Shown here one piece after another: positions 1 to 8,075 of a DNA stretch of 36,723 bases. A program made the translations under genes and the position numbers. The notes under the pieces are model-generated. The model worked only from the letters and a program-made list of their open reading frames with translations. It made no database searches and was not told the DNA's origin. Within the stretch, counting starts at the first letter, position 1. Each line of letters begins with the position of its first letter. The DNA lies in NCBI GenBank assembly GCA_947462725.1, contig CANHPZ010000010.1, positions 1 to 36,723 on the forward strand, in the 5' to 3' direction. The DNA is from Flavobacteriales bacterium (GTDB taxonomy: Bacteria > Bacteroidota > Bacteroidia > Flavobacteriales_D > Sanyastnellaceae).

Positions 1-262
1 TACCACCCATGGAATGTCCTATTAGTCTCACATCGCGCAAACCCATCTCTGCAACCAACTCAAAAAGATCATCGGCCATCGCGTCATAATTGATGTGTGT
101 ATCATGTGGCGACTGACCGTGATTGCGCTGATCGATGAGATAAACAGAATAATGTTCGGCGTACCTGCGAGCGTGCGTTTGCCAATTATCGGAACTACCG
201 AAAAGTCCATGCAATATGAGCAACGGAGGACCTTCACCAAACGCGCGATAATTCAACTTCAT
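1..262 (-). CDS. Alpha/beta hydrolase, YbfF-like esterase (N-terminal part; gene runs off the window)
   Basis: This is the first 87 codons of a gene that leaves the window at base 1. The translation starts MKLNYRAFGEGPPLLILHG. It shows the oxyanion-hole HG of the alpha/beta-hydrolase fold near residue 19, a DQRNHGQSP segment near residue 45, and the nucleophile elbow GHSMGG at its end, where Ser is the expected catalytic nucleophile. The LFGSSDNW and RNHGxSP segments resemble the YbfF family of small acyl-ester hydrolases. The catalytic Asp and His would lie outside the window. The start ATG overlaps the pdxJ stop codon (ATGA), so the two genes are probably translationally coupled. No signal peptide is visible, so a cytoplasmic enzyme is likely. 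The natural substrate cannot be told from sequence. Confidence 0.85.
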   Translation of the reverse strand, partial: MKLNYRAFGEGPPLLILHGLFGSSDNWQTHARRYAEHYSVYLIDQRNHGQSPHDTHINYDAMADDLFELVAEMGLRDVRLIGHSMGG

Positions 263-978
263 GGCCGGTGCAATTCGCGTTTGTACAGATTCACTGTGTT
301 CTCTAATCCCCAAAAAAGCGCATCACTGACAAGCGCATGGCCAATGGATACCTCCAGCAGATTAGGTATGTGCGAAGCGAAATAGTGCAGATTGCGGAAT
401 GATAAATCATGGCCAGCATTTAAACCCAAACCATGTTTGGCCGCTTCTTCCGCAGTTGCGACAAATGGCTGTATGGCTGATTCAGGATTCGATGGGAAAC
501 CAACGGCGTAGGATTCCGTGTAGAGCTCTATGCGATCAGTACCCGTGCTTGCAGCGTGCTCTACCAATTCGGGTTGAGGATTCAGAAAAATACTTACACG
601 TATGCCTGCGGATTGCAGGCGTGCAACGATTTCACGCAGCATGGATTGATGGGTAATGACATCCCAACCGGCATTTGAGGTTATGGCTTCAGGAGGATCA
701 GGCACCAATGTCACCTGATGCGGTTTCACTTCAAGCACCATGCGCAGGAAATCTTCCGATGGATATCCTTCAATATTGAACTCGGTGGTGACGGCTTCCT
801 TCAGCTGATATACATCGCTGCGACGGATGTGGCGCTCATCGGGTCGAGGATGCACCGTGATGCCTTCGGCACCGAACTGCTCAATGCGCATGGCAGCTTT
901 TACCACATCGGGGTCATTGCCTCCGCGTGCATTGCGCAACGTAGCGATTTTATTGATGTTGACACTCAGCTTTGTCAT
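259..978 (-). CDS. pdxJ: Pyridoxine 5'-phosphate synthase
   Basis: PdxJ condenses 1-deoxy-D-xylulose 5-phosphate with 3-amino-2-oxopropyl phosphate to give pyridoxine 5'-phosphate, the ring-closing step of DXP-dependent vitamin B6 synthesis in the cytoplasm. The 239-residue product has the family's usual length. It opens MTKLSVNINKIATLRNARGG and carries the signature HPRPDERH at residues 43-50. An in-frame ATG lies upstream at 1020, but the 14 extra residues have no counterpart in the family and contain the probable -7 promoter box, so I chose 978. The 3' end overlaps the downstream hydrolase by 4 bases. The divergent 275-base gap to the CBS gene holds the putative promoter and nothing else I can identify. 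Confidence 0.95.
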   Translation of the reverse strand: MTKLSVNINKIATLRNARGGNDPDVVKAAMRIEQFGAEGITVHPRPDERHIRRSDVYQLKEAVTTEFNIEGYPSEDFLRMVLEVKPHQVTLVPDPPEAITSNAGWDVITHQSMLREIVARLQSAGIRVSIFLNPQPELVEHAASTGTDRIELYTESYAVGFPSNPESAIQPFVATAEEAAKHGLGLNAGHDLSFRNLHYFASHIPNLLEVSIGHALVSDALFWGLENTVNLYKRELHRP

Positions 979-982
979 GCTC

Positions 983-990
983 CAAAAATA
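983..990 (-). promoter_or_regulatory. Probable -7 box for pdxJ (possible leaderless transcript)
   Basis: Read on the minus strand the eight bases are TATTTTTG, a full match to the Bacteroidota -7 consensus TAnnTTTG. Only four bases separate the box from the pdxJ ATG at 978, so transcription would start at or next to the start codon. I do not see a well-spaced -33 TTG. Confidence 0.4.
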
Positions 991-1253
991 GGACGGCAAA
1001 GAAACAAAGGAACTGCGCAAACATGAGCCTCCAAATCAGCTTTGACATCTGAACATAGGCCCTGTGCATAAGTCAGGCGTATGCACCTCACAAACTGATT
1101 GAAAAATGCAACTTTTACCCCACGACGTATGTTTAACCTTGTACCAAGACACAATGATTAAACTCATTCTGTTTTTGGTCCGATTTTAATGCTGCGAGTT
1201 CAACTTCGTTCATTAAAACGGAACCATAAAAAACTCACTAATCCTACAACACC

Positions 1254-1910
1254 GTGATTACATCGCGCCACCTTCTGACCTCCGAAATACCTGCGCTAAG
1301 CGCTACCGACGAGCCTATGGCCGCGTTGGATATGATGGATCAGTTTCGTATTTCGCAATTACCCGTAGTAGAAAACAGCAAGTTTCTCGGCCTCATTGCC
1401 GAAGATGCTCTGATGGAATTGGAAACACTGAAAGGCGATTCCAACGGACTTCCACTGCTGCGCCAAAGCGTTGCTCCTGATGCGCACATCCTCGATGTAC
1501 TAAAAATGGCCAGCGAACATCGCTTGAGCATTGTTCCGGTGACTGATGCCGATAACAATTATGTGGGCTCCATCCGACTTGAGGATTTGGTAGAACATTT
1601 ATCAGAAATGCTAGGAGCCAACCAGCGCGGCGGTATCATTGTGCTAGAAATGTGGGACAGAGACTACAGCATGCAGCAGATTTCCCGCATTATTGAAGAA
1701 AATAACGCCAAAATTTTGAGCATTGCAGTGAGCCCAGGAGAAGGCGGAAAAATTGAGGTGAACATCAAAATCAATCAACCCGACATCAACGCCATAATGA
1801 ATAGTTTTGAACGATTCAGCTACCATGTAAAAGCTTCGTTTCAGGAAACTGCCTATACCGAAGACCTGCGCAAACGCTACGACGAATTGATGCGCATACT
1901 GAACATCTAG
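1254..1910 (+). CDS. CBS-domain pair protein with ACT-like C-terminus
   Basis: This is a 218-residue soluble protein. Residues 1-125 form two CBS motifs: the first contains ISQLPVVENSKFLGLIAED, the second HRLSIVPVTDADNNYVGSI. Such Bateman modules usually bind adenine nucleotides. Residues 130-215 look like an ACT-type fold (GGIIVLEMWDRDYSMQQISRIIEEN). An ACT fold usually senses a small ligand. There is no enzymatic domain, so a ligand-sensing or regulatory role is inferred; the target is unknown. It starts with GTG at 1254 and no ATG fits. It lies 88 bases upstream of nadK on the same strand. I recall this CBS gene next to pdxJ and nadK in other Bacteroidota, which hints at a link to nucleotide or cofactor metabolism. 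Confidence 0.85.
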   Translation: MITSRHLLTSEIPALSATDEPMAALDMMDQFRISQLPVVENSKFLGLIAEDALMELETLKGDSNGLPLLRQSVAPDAHILDVLKMASEHRLSIVPVTDADNNYVGSIRLEDLVEHLSEMLGANQRGGIIVLEMWDRDYSMQQISRIIEENNAKILSIAVSPGEGGKIEVNIKINQPDINAIMNSFERFSYHVKASFQETAYTEDLRKRYDELMRILNI

Positions 1911-1998
1911 TTGCCGCAAGTAAAATATCGAGAATATCCGGAAGCCATTCGCCCGTCGAATGGCTTCTGCTTTAATTTGCATTAAAAATCTACCCGCC

Positions 1999-2883
1999 TT
2001 GAAAATAGCGCTATACGGAAAACGCTTCGATGATGAATTCACTGAGAACATTGAAAAGCTCCTTGAATCCATCGTACGCCGAGGCATTGGTATTGTCATT
2101 CATGAGAAATTCTACCTTTTTCTCACCCACAAAGTTGCCCTGCCCGGCAATGCCGAGATTTTTCGCACAACGGAAGATTTACAAGGCGTTAGCTTTTTAC
2201 TCAGTGTAGGCGGTGATGGCACATTACTAGAAACTGCAGCTATTATTCGCGACAGTCGTATTCCGGTGCTTGGCATCAATACGGGACGCTTAGGTTTTCT
2301 TTCCCCTATTTCCAAAGATTCAATTGACATGGCCATTGAGGCCTTGGTAAATCAGGATTATACTCTCGATAAGCGCTCACTGATTGAAGTAAGAAGCTCG
2401 CAGCAGGAATTTGGCGATTTTCCTTTTGCACTCAACGACGTGACCATCACCAACAAACAGCGCAATAGCATGATTACCATTCATGCTTATGTGAACGACC
2501 AATTCATGAGCACCTACTGGGCGGATGGATTGATTGTGGCCACACCTACAGGATCAACGGCCTACTCGCTCAGCTGTGGCGGCCCCATTGTGATGCCCGA
2601 AAGCAACAATGTCATTTTGACTCCCATTGCACCGCACAACCTCAACGTGCGTCCATTTGTAATTTCCAATACCAGCAAGGTTTCCTTGCGCGCCGAAGGC
2701 CGTGAACCTCAGTTCTTGCTCACTCTCGACAGTCGCACATTTGTGATAGACAATGAAACCATCATTGACCTCACACGAGCCAATTTCGAGTTTCACTTGG
2801 TGACCTTAACGGGCTTCGGCTTCTTCAATACTATTCGGCAAAAAATGGGTTGGGGATTGGATGCCCGAAGTAAGCGCACATAA
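1999..2883 (+). CDS. nadK: NAD kinase
   Basis: NadK phosphorylates NAD+ to NADP+ in the cytoplasm. The diagnostic GGDGT motif with the catalytic Asp lies at residues 71-75 of the chosen frame. It is followed by GINTGRLGFLS, an LNDV segment, and the NAD-binding DGLIVATPTGSTAYSLSCGGP. I chose the TTG at 1999, giving 294 residues starting MKIALYGKRF, because Bacteroidota NadK proteins normally begin with KIALYG-type residues. The in-frame ATG at 1960 would add 13 residues with no family counterpart, but it cannot be excluded. The gene lies between the CBS protein and the DUF6089 gene on the same strand, and the three may be co-transcribed. Confidence 0.93.
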   Translation: MKIALYGKRFDDEFTENIEKLLESIVRRGIGIVIHEKFYLFLTHKVALPGNAEIFRTTEDLQGVSFLLSVGGDGTLLETAAIIRDSRIPVLGINTGRLGFLSPISKDSIDMAIEALVNQDYTLDKRSLIEVRSSQQEFGDFPFALNDVTITNKQRNSMITIHAYVNDQFMSTYWADGLIVATPTGSTAYSLSCGGPIVMPESNNVILTPIAPHNLNVRPFVISNTSKVSLRAEGREPQFLLTLDSRTFVIDNETIIDLTRANFEFHLVTLTGFGFFNTIRQKMGWGLDARSKRT

Positions 2884-2928
2884 TTAGCAGCAACCTTTTA
2901 ATACGCTTATTCGTATAGCAGACAATAG

Positions 2929-3804
2929 ATGAAAATCCACCGCGTTGCCATAGCCATGAAGTTCCTATTCACCATAATGGTGATGATGCTGGTTATACCT
3001 GCTTCCGCTCAGAAAAACAAATTCGAGCGCAGCAAGGATGTGGGCCTATTGTGGGGCACGAGCTACTACATCGGTGAGGTTAACCCGTACAAGCATTTTG
3101 GCACTCGCTTAAAAAGCGGCGGTGGCATTTCCTTCCGCAACAACTTCAACCGCAGATGGACATTGAAATCGAGTGTGCTTTATCACGTCATCGAAGCATG
3201 GGACTCCGACAGCGAAGACCCCTGGATTCGCAATCGTAACCTAAGTTTTCGAAACCAGATTATTGAGGGAAGTGTGCAAGGGGAATTGAATTTCTTCAAT
3301 TACCAACTTGGCAATTCGAAATTTCCCATTTCACCTTATCTGTTTGCCGGATTGGGATATTTCCGCATGCGACCTATGGCAGAATATCGAGGCACTTGGT
3401 ATGAATTGCAGCCACTCGGCACTGAGGGGCAAGGCACCGAATTCGGCGACCAGAAATACAAGACTAACATGTTTTCGGTACCGTTTGGGGCCGGTATCAA
3501 AACCAACCTCTTCGCCATTTTCGGGCTGAGCATCGAATGGGGTGTGCGCAAGACCTGGACCGATTATGTGGATGATATTTCCGGAAAATACATCGACCCC
3601 GGACTGCTTGCTGATTTGAATGGCCAACTTGCGGCACTGCTCTCTGATCGCAGTATTCAACAGGAAATACCGAACGCTGCAGGCAATAACAACGGTGGCC
3701 TACAACGTGGCGACCCTGGCCGAAAAGATTACTACTTCTTCTCCATGGTTTCCCTCAACATTCGCCTCGACCGCAAGGCTACCTCATGTTGGGAGCATGA
3801 ATAG
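2929..3804 (+). CDS. DUF6089-type outer-membrane beta-barrel protein
   Basis: The 291-residue protein has a signal peptide ending at ASA-Q (residues 26-28). Alternating strands rich in Tyr, Trp and Gly follow (LLWGTSYYIGEVNP, YLFAGLGYFRMRP, FGLSIEWGVRKTWTDYVDD), as expected of a small outer-membrane barrel. It matches what I know of the DUF6089 family, commonly found between nadK and uppS in Bacteroidota. Its function is unknown; the neighbourhood (uppS, bamA, OmpH) suggests envelope biogenesis. A second in-frame ATG at 2956 would give a shorter, more standard signal peptide (MKFLFTIMVMMLVIP) and is an equally good start. A weak inverted repeat (ATACG/CGTAT, 2901-2916) sits in the upstream gap. 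Confidence 0.85.
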   Translation: MKIHRVAIAMKFLFTIMVMMLVIPASAQKNKFERSKDVGLLWGTSYYIGEVNPYKHFGTRLKSGGGISFRNNFNRRWTLKSSVLYHVIEAWDSDSEDPWIRNRNLSFRNQIIEGSVQGELNFFNYQLGNSKFPISPYLFAGLGYFRMRPMAEYRGTWYELQPLGTEGQGTEFGDQKYKTNMFSVPFGAGIKTNLFAIFGLSIEWGVRKTWTDYVDDISGKYIDPGLLADLNGQLAALLSDRSIQQEIPNAAGNNNGGLQRGDPGRKDYYFFSMVSLNIRLDRKATSCWEHE

Positions 3805-3860
3805 TCGATAAAATCAAATTTCAACCTTTTTTAAGAGTCGCATTAGCAAGGCAAAAGCCC

Positions 3861-3868
3861 TAAATTTG
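3861..3868 (+). promoter_or_regulatory. -7 box of the uppS-bamA-ompH operon
   Basis: TAAATTTG matches the Bacteroidota -7 consensus TAnnTTTG fully and lies 35 bases before the uppS ATG in a 99-base gap. Transcription should begin near 3873. A TTG at the -33 position is not evident, so the assignment rests on the -7 box and the gap. Confidence 0.55.
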
Positions 3869-3873
3869 CGCGT

Positions 3874-3891
3874 CGCGGAAAGAATTCCGCG
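3874..3891 (+). promoter_or_regulatory. GC-rich hairpin at the predicted 5' end of the uppS mRNA
   Basis: CGCGGAA (3874-3880) and TTCCGCG (3885-3891) are perfect inverted 7-base arms around the four-base loop AGAA. The hairpin begins within a base or two of the predicted start of transcription and ends 12 bases before the uppS ATG. It has no T-run, so it is not a terminator. A 5'-terminal stem-loop that protects the mRNA is the simplest reading. Confidence 0.5.
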
Positions 3892-3903
3892 CTGTCAAGC
3901 GAC

Positions 3904-4674
3904 ATGAGTTTACTGGACAAGATTGATAAGACGAGAGTGCCCCGGCATGTGGCTATCATCATGGATGGCAACGGTCGATGGGCCAAGAGCCAAGGGCGCG
4001 AGCGCATCTTTGGCCATTCGCATGGGGTTGAATCCGTGCGCGCATCGCTTAAGGCCGCCACTAAATCCGGTGTCGAATACCTTACCCTATATGCTTTTTC
4101 AACCGAAAACTGGAACCGTCCGAAAGAAGAAGTAGACGCCTTGATGAACCTGCTGGTACAAACCATTGTGGGCGAACTGGACGAGCTCGATGAAAACCAG
4201 ATACGCCTTCACGCTATCGGCGATATAAACAACCTTCCCACAGAATGTCAAGTTGAACTGCAGCGAGCGATGGATCACACATCCAAGCACAATCGCGTGA
4301 ACTTGATACTCGCTCTCAACTATAGTGCTCGCTGGGAAATAACCCATGCAGTGAAGCAGATTATCGAAGAAGGAACCTCACCTGATGAAGTGACGGATGA
4401 ATTATTTTCATCTAAACTTACAACTGCCCGTTTTCCGGATCCGGAACTACTTATGCGCACCAGCGGCGAAGAGCGCATCAGCAATTTTCTATTGTGGCAA
4501 ATTGCCTACGCCGAACTTTATTTCACCCAAACCTTGTGGCCTGATTTCCGGGAAGAAGATTTCTTCGCCGGAATCGTCGATTTTCAATCGCGTGAGCGCC
4601 GCTTCGGTAAAACATCAGAGCAAATTGCCCAGGAATCCAATAACGACATTACCAGCGATGCGGAAGCCATCTAA
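3904..4674 (+). CDS. uppS: Isoprenyl transferase (undecaprenyl diphosphate synthase)
   Basis: UppS is a cis-prenyltransferase that extends farnesyl diphosphate with isopentenyl diphosphate to C55 undecaprenyl diphosphate, the lipid carrier for peptidoglycan and surface polysaccharides. The 256-residue protein has HVAIIMDGNGRWAK at residues 15-28 with the Mg-binding Asp21, the YAFSTENW segment, and the C-terminal RTSGEERISNFLLWQ motif, with an Arg and a Ser involved in diphosphate binding. The length is normal. It is the first gene of the envelope operon, and its last 17 bases overlap the bamA start, which implies coupled translation. A promoter box and a 5' hairpin precede it. Confidence 0.96.
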   Translation: MSLLDKIDKTRVPRHVAIIMDGNGRWAKSQGRERIFGHSHGVESVRASLKAATKSGVEYLTLYAFSTENWNRPKEEVDALMNLLVQTIVGELDELDENQIRLHAIGDINNLPTECQVELQRAMDHTSKHNRVNLILALNYSARWEITHAVKQIIEEGTSPDEVTDELFSSKLTTARFPDPELLMRTSGEERISNFLLWQIAYAELYFTQTLWPDFREEDFFAGIVDFQSRERRFGKTSEQIAQESNNDITSDAEAI

Positions 4675-7330
4675 GCCTACTCTTACTATCCGCATCTCCG
4701 CATTGCTCCTGACATTGGGCTTGCTGATTGCTTCCCTGACATCGGTTTCAGCTCAAACCATCATTGGTAATCAAGTTGATTATGCCGCACCACTCAATTA
4801 CCGCATTGCCGGCCTTACAGTTGTTGGGTCAGAGTATACCGATGTGCAAGCCATCAAACTTTTCAGCGGATTGCAAGAAGGTGATGAAGTGACTATTCCG
4901 GGTGATGCCATTACCGATGCCATTCGTAAACTTTGGAAGCAAAAGCTCTTCACCGACATCGGCATATATGCAGCTGAGTTTCGCGGCAACGACGTGTACC
5001 TCGTGATTAGTTTGAAAGAATCGCCGCGCATGACCAAGTATGTCATCAACGGCATCAAAAAATCGGAAGCCGACAACCTGCGCGAAAAACTTGACCTGCG
5101 CACAATGACGATAAGTACGGATAACGTGAAGAACAACGCGATCAAAACCATCAAGGATTATTACATCGACAAAGGATACTATTCAGCGACCATCAAGATT
5201 TCCGAACGCCCCGATGCCACTCTTCAGAACGGAGTAATTCTCGAGTTTGATGTGAATCGAGGCGACCGTGTGAAGATTGAAGAAATCATTATCGAAGGCG
5301 CTGGTATTGCGCAAGAGAAGAAAGATCTGCTATTCATCAAAGGCAAAAAACTAAAGCCTGTGATGGATGCAAAGGCCATCAAGCGCACCATGAAGGAAAC
5401 AAAGGAGATTGATGGTAAACGCATCTTCAAAGCTTCGAAATTCATTGAAGAGAAATACGAGGAAGACAAACAAAAAATCATTGCCAAGTACAACAAGAAA
5501 GGTTTTCGTAACGCAAAAATTGCTTACGACTCTATTTACACCATCAACAGCGAGCGCATCGGCATTTACATGAAAATTGAAGAAGACAAGCGCTTCTATT
5601 TCCGCAACATCAACTTTGTGGGCAACACCAAATACACCACCGGTCGTTTGGATAGTGTACTCAACATTCGTCGCGGCGATATTTACAATGTGGAGCAGCT
5701 TGAAACTCGCTTAAGCTTCAACCCGCAGGGCATTGATCTCTCTTCGCTTTACACCGATGATGGGTATCTCGCCTTCTATGCTTTTCCTGTTGAAACGCTA
5801 GTAGAGCCCGATAGCATCGACATCGAGATTCGCATGAGTGAGGGCAAGCAATTTCGCATTGGTCGTGTAAGCATAAGCGGCAATACGAAAACCAACGACC
5901 ACGTCATTTTCCGTGAGATCAGAACACGTCCTGGTGAATTGTTTAACCGCAGCGACATCATTCGTACACAACGCGAACTTGCTTCACTGGGATATTTCAA
6001 TCAAGAAGCTTTCGATGTGCGCACGAATCCGCGACCCGACGATGGATTAGTAGATCTCGAATATGTGCTGGAAGAAAAACCCAACGACCAAATTCAGCTC
6101 AGCGGTGGTTGGGGCGGAGGACGCGTTGTGGGTTCGTTGCAACTGAGCTTTACGAATTTCTCTATGCGCAACTTCTTCCACGGCCCATCCTGGAGTCCAC
6201 TACCAACGGGCGATGGTCAACGCCTCTCGCTTAGCGCATCTTCCAACGGAACCTATTTCCAATCGTACAACATCTCGTTTACAGAACCCTGGCTCGGCGG
6301 AAAAAAACCAACGTCTTTAACCGTGTCATCTAGCATTTCAAGACAAACCAACGGTCAATTCAAAAAGCTCAAGCAGAGTGATTTGGACAATAGCGCTTAC
6401 CTGCGCGACAATTTCGCTGTTGGTGATTTGAACCCGAACCTACAAGAGTTGAAAGTAATTGGCGGATCCGTGAGTATTGGAACGCGTCTGCAAAAGCCCG
6501 ATGACTACTTCGTGCTTTATACCGGTATCTCATACCAGAAATTCATCCTCAATAATTACCGTGCGTTCTTCGGTAATTTCACCAACGGTATTGCCAACAA
6601 CCTGGCCTACAACTTCACCCTTTCGCGCAGTTCTACCAGCGAACCCATCTACCCAACCTACGGTTCAACCATCACCTTCACTACGAAGATGACACCGCCC
6701 TATAAATACTTTTCGGAGCGATTTGGTGGTAAAACGTACGACTACGAGAACATGACACAGGCAGAGCGTTTCAAGTTGGTCGAGTATTACAAGATGAAAA
6801 TTACAGCGCACTGGTACACCGCGCTCAACAAGCACAAAGACCGCAAGTTTGTGTTGCACACCAACATCGGATTTGGCTTCATCGGCTCGTACAACAAGCA
6901 ACTCGGCCTTTCACCTTTCGAGCGTTTCTATATGGGTGGAGTTTACCTGAGTGGCTATCTGCTCGATGGTCGTGAGATTGTGAATCTGCGCGGATATGAT
7001 GACTTGACGCTTACCTCACCCAATCAGAACACAGGAGCACCGGCCATTGCCAAATACAGCGCTGAATTGCGCTACCCGCTTTCCACCAATCCAAGCGCTA
7101 CCATTTTTATGATGGCATTTGCTGAGGCGGGCAATACTTGGAGCGATGTGCGGTTATTCAACCCCTACCAAGTATACCGCTCAGCAGGGACAGGATTGCG
7201 CATTTTTCTGCCAATGTTCGGTCTGCTTGGTTTCGATTACGGATGGCGACTCGATGACCTGCCTAACTACCCCAATATGGCGCGTGGGCAGTTCCACTTC
7301 TCTATCGGTATGAACATGGGAGAACTTTAA
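4658..7330 (+). CDS. bamA: Outer-membrane protein assembly factor BamA
   Basis: BamA is the Omp85-family core of the machine that folds beta-barrels into the outer membrane. The 890-residue protein has a signal peptide ending at SVSA-Q (cleavage after residue 32), then a periplasmic region of POTRA repeats (about residues 45-475), then a 16-strand-type barrel. Visible marks are FTEPWLGGKKPTSL in the early barrel and NLRGYDDLTL near residue 777, the VRGF/Y-type motif of loop 6. I chose the ATG at 4658 because it puts the signal peptide at the N-terminus; it lies inside uppS. The extreme C-terminus is FHFSIGMNMGEL, so the usual terminal aromatic residue of the beta-signal is absent or moved inward by several residues. 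Confidence 0.95.
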   Translation: MRKPSKPTLTIRISALLLTLGLLIASLTSVSAQTIIGNQVDYAAPLNYRIAGLTVVGSEYTDVQAIKLFSGLQEGDEVTIPGDAITDAIRKLWKQKLFTDIGIYAAEFRGNDVYLVISLKESPRMTKYVINGIKKSEADNLREKLDLRTMTISTDNVKNNAIKTIKDYYIDKGYYSATIKISERPDATLQNGVILEFDVNRGDRVKIEEIIIEGAGIAQEKKDLLFIKGKKLKPVMDAKAIKRTMKETKEIDGKRIFKASKFIEEKYEEDKQKIIAKYNKKGFRNAKIAYDSIYTINSERIGIYMKIEEDKRFYFRNINFVGNTKYTTGRLDSVLNIRRGDIYNVEQLETRLSFNPQGIDLSSLYTDDGYLAFYAFPVETLVEPDSIDIEIRMSEGKQFRIGRVSISGNTKTNDHVIFREIRTRPGELFNRSDIIRTQRELASLGYFNQEAFDVRTNPRPDDGLVDLEYVLEEKPNDQIQLSGGWGGGRVVGSLQLSFTNFSMRNFFHGPSWSPLPTGDGQRLSLSASSNGTYFQSYNISFTEPWLGGKKPTSLTVSSSISRQTNGQFKKLKQSDLDNSAYLRDNFAVGDLNPNLQELKVIGGSVSIGTRLQKPDDYFVLYTGISYQKFILNNYRAFFGNFTNGIANNLAYNFTLSRSSTSEPIYPTYGSTITFTTKMTPPYKYFSERFGGKTYDYENMTQAERFKLVEYYKMKITAHWYTALNKHKDRKFVLHTNIGFGFIGSYNKQLGLSPFERFYMGGVYLSGYLLDGREIVNLRGYDDLTLTSPNQNTGAPAIAKYSAELRYPLSTNPSATIFMMAFAEAGNTWSDVRLFNPYQVYRSAGTGLRIFLPMFGLLGFDYGWRLDDLPNYPNMARGQFHFSIGMNMGEL

Positions 7331-7367
7331 GAATTCAAAAACACTATAGTTGTAACACCAATTCAAC

Positions 7368-8015
7368 ATGAAACACCTACTCACCCTGCTTTTGGTGGCG
7401 GCCGCCTGGATGGCTCAGGCACAAAAATTCTCATATGTGGATTCCAAATACATCCTTAGCCATATTCCGGAATACCAGCAAGCGCAAGCTGAAATAAACA
7501 AACTCAGCAATCAGTGGCAGAAGGATATCGAGAATAAATATGAGACCATAGCCAAGCTGGAGACTGCTCTGCAAGCTGAAAAAATCTTGCTCACCGATGA
7601 AATGAAACTTAAGCGTGAGCAGGAAATTCAAACCAAGCGCGAAGAAGCTAAAAACATGCAAACTTCCAAGTTTGGTGTTGATGGAGAACTCTTCAAAAAG
7701 CGTGAGGAATTGATTAAGCCCATTCAAGATCAGATCTACACTGCTATTCAAGAAGTAGCCTCTACCAGTGCACTCATGGTTGTATTCGACAAGGCGAATC
7801 ATAGCAATATGCTATACACCAACCCGAAGCACGACATCAGCGATAAAGTGCTTAAGAAAATGGGACTAAAGCCCGGTGAAACTTTAGAAGAAGAAGAAGG
7901 CAGCGGCGAAGAAGGCGGAGACGACAAAACCGGCGGAGCCGATAAAACTCCACCGCCAGCAAAAGGCGGTAAAACTCCGCCACCATCTAAAGGCGCCCCA
8001 GTGAAAGACAAATAA
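7368..8015 (+). CDS. OmpH/Skp-family periplasmic chaperone with low-complexity tail
   Basis: The 215-residue protein has a signal peptide (MKHLLTLLLVAAAWMAQA, cleaved before Gln19) and the OmpH opening FSYVDSKYILSHIPEYQQAQ. A long charged coiled-coil region (residues 40-125) is followed by a return to the core domain (LMVVFDKANHSNMLYTNP). Skp-type proteins hold unfolded outer-membrane proteins on their way to BamA. Unusually, residues 165-215 form an acidic, then Gly/Pro/Lys-rich tail (EEEEGSGEEGG, TPPPAKGGK, TPPPSKGAP) with no folded domain. It lies 37 bases after bamA in the same operon, and a second OmpH copy follows 60 bases later. Confidence 0.9.
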   Translation: MKHLLTLLLVAAAWMAQAQKFSYVDSKYILSHIPEYQQAQAEINKLSNQWQKDIENKYETIAKLETALQAEKILLTDEMKLKREQEIQTKREEAKNMQTSKFGVDGELFKKREELIKPIQDQIYTAIQEVASTSALMVVFDKANHSNMLYTNPKHDISDKVLKKMGLKPGETLEEEEGSGEEGGDDKTGGADKTPPPAKGGKTPPPSKGAPVKDK

Positions 8016-8025
8016 GAAGTATTCC

Positions 8026-8033
8026 TACATTTG
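8026..8033 (+). promoter_or_regulatory. Candidate internal -7 box before the second OmpH gene
   Basis: TACATTTG fits TAnnTTTG exactly and lies in the 60-base gap between the two OmpH genes, 42 bases before the second start codon. No -33 TTG is visible at the usual spacing. It could give the second chaperone extra expression. Confidence 0.4.
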
Positions 8034-8075
8034 GCACGGAAATTCGTTTGACGATTTTCAATGATTACACACACT

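Noticed and set aside
1128-1135. TATGTTTA as promoter of the CBS-nadK genes
   Set aside because: It matches at only 7 of 8 positions, lies more than 110 bases from the start and lacks a spaced -33 TTG.
4397-4657. An 87-codon N-terminal extension of the bamA frame
   Set aside because: It lies within the end of uppS, is not conserved and would place residues before the clear signal peptide; the ATG at 4658 is the better start.
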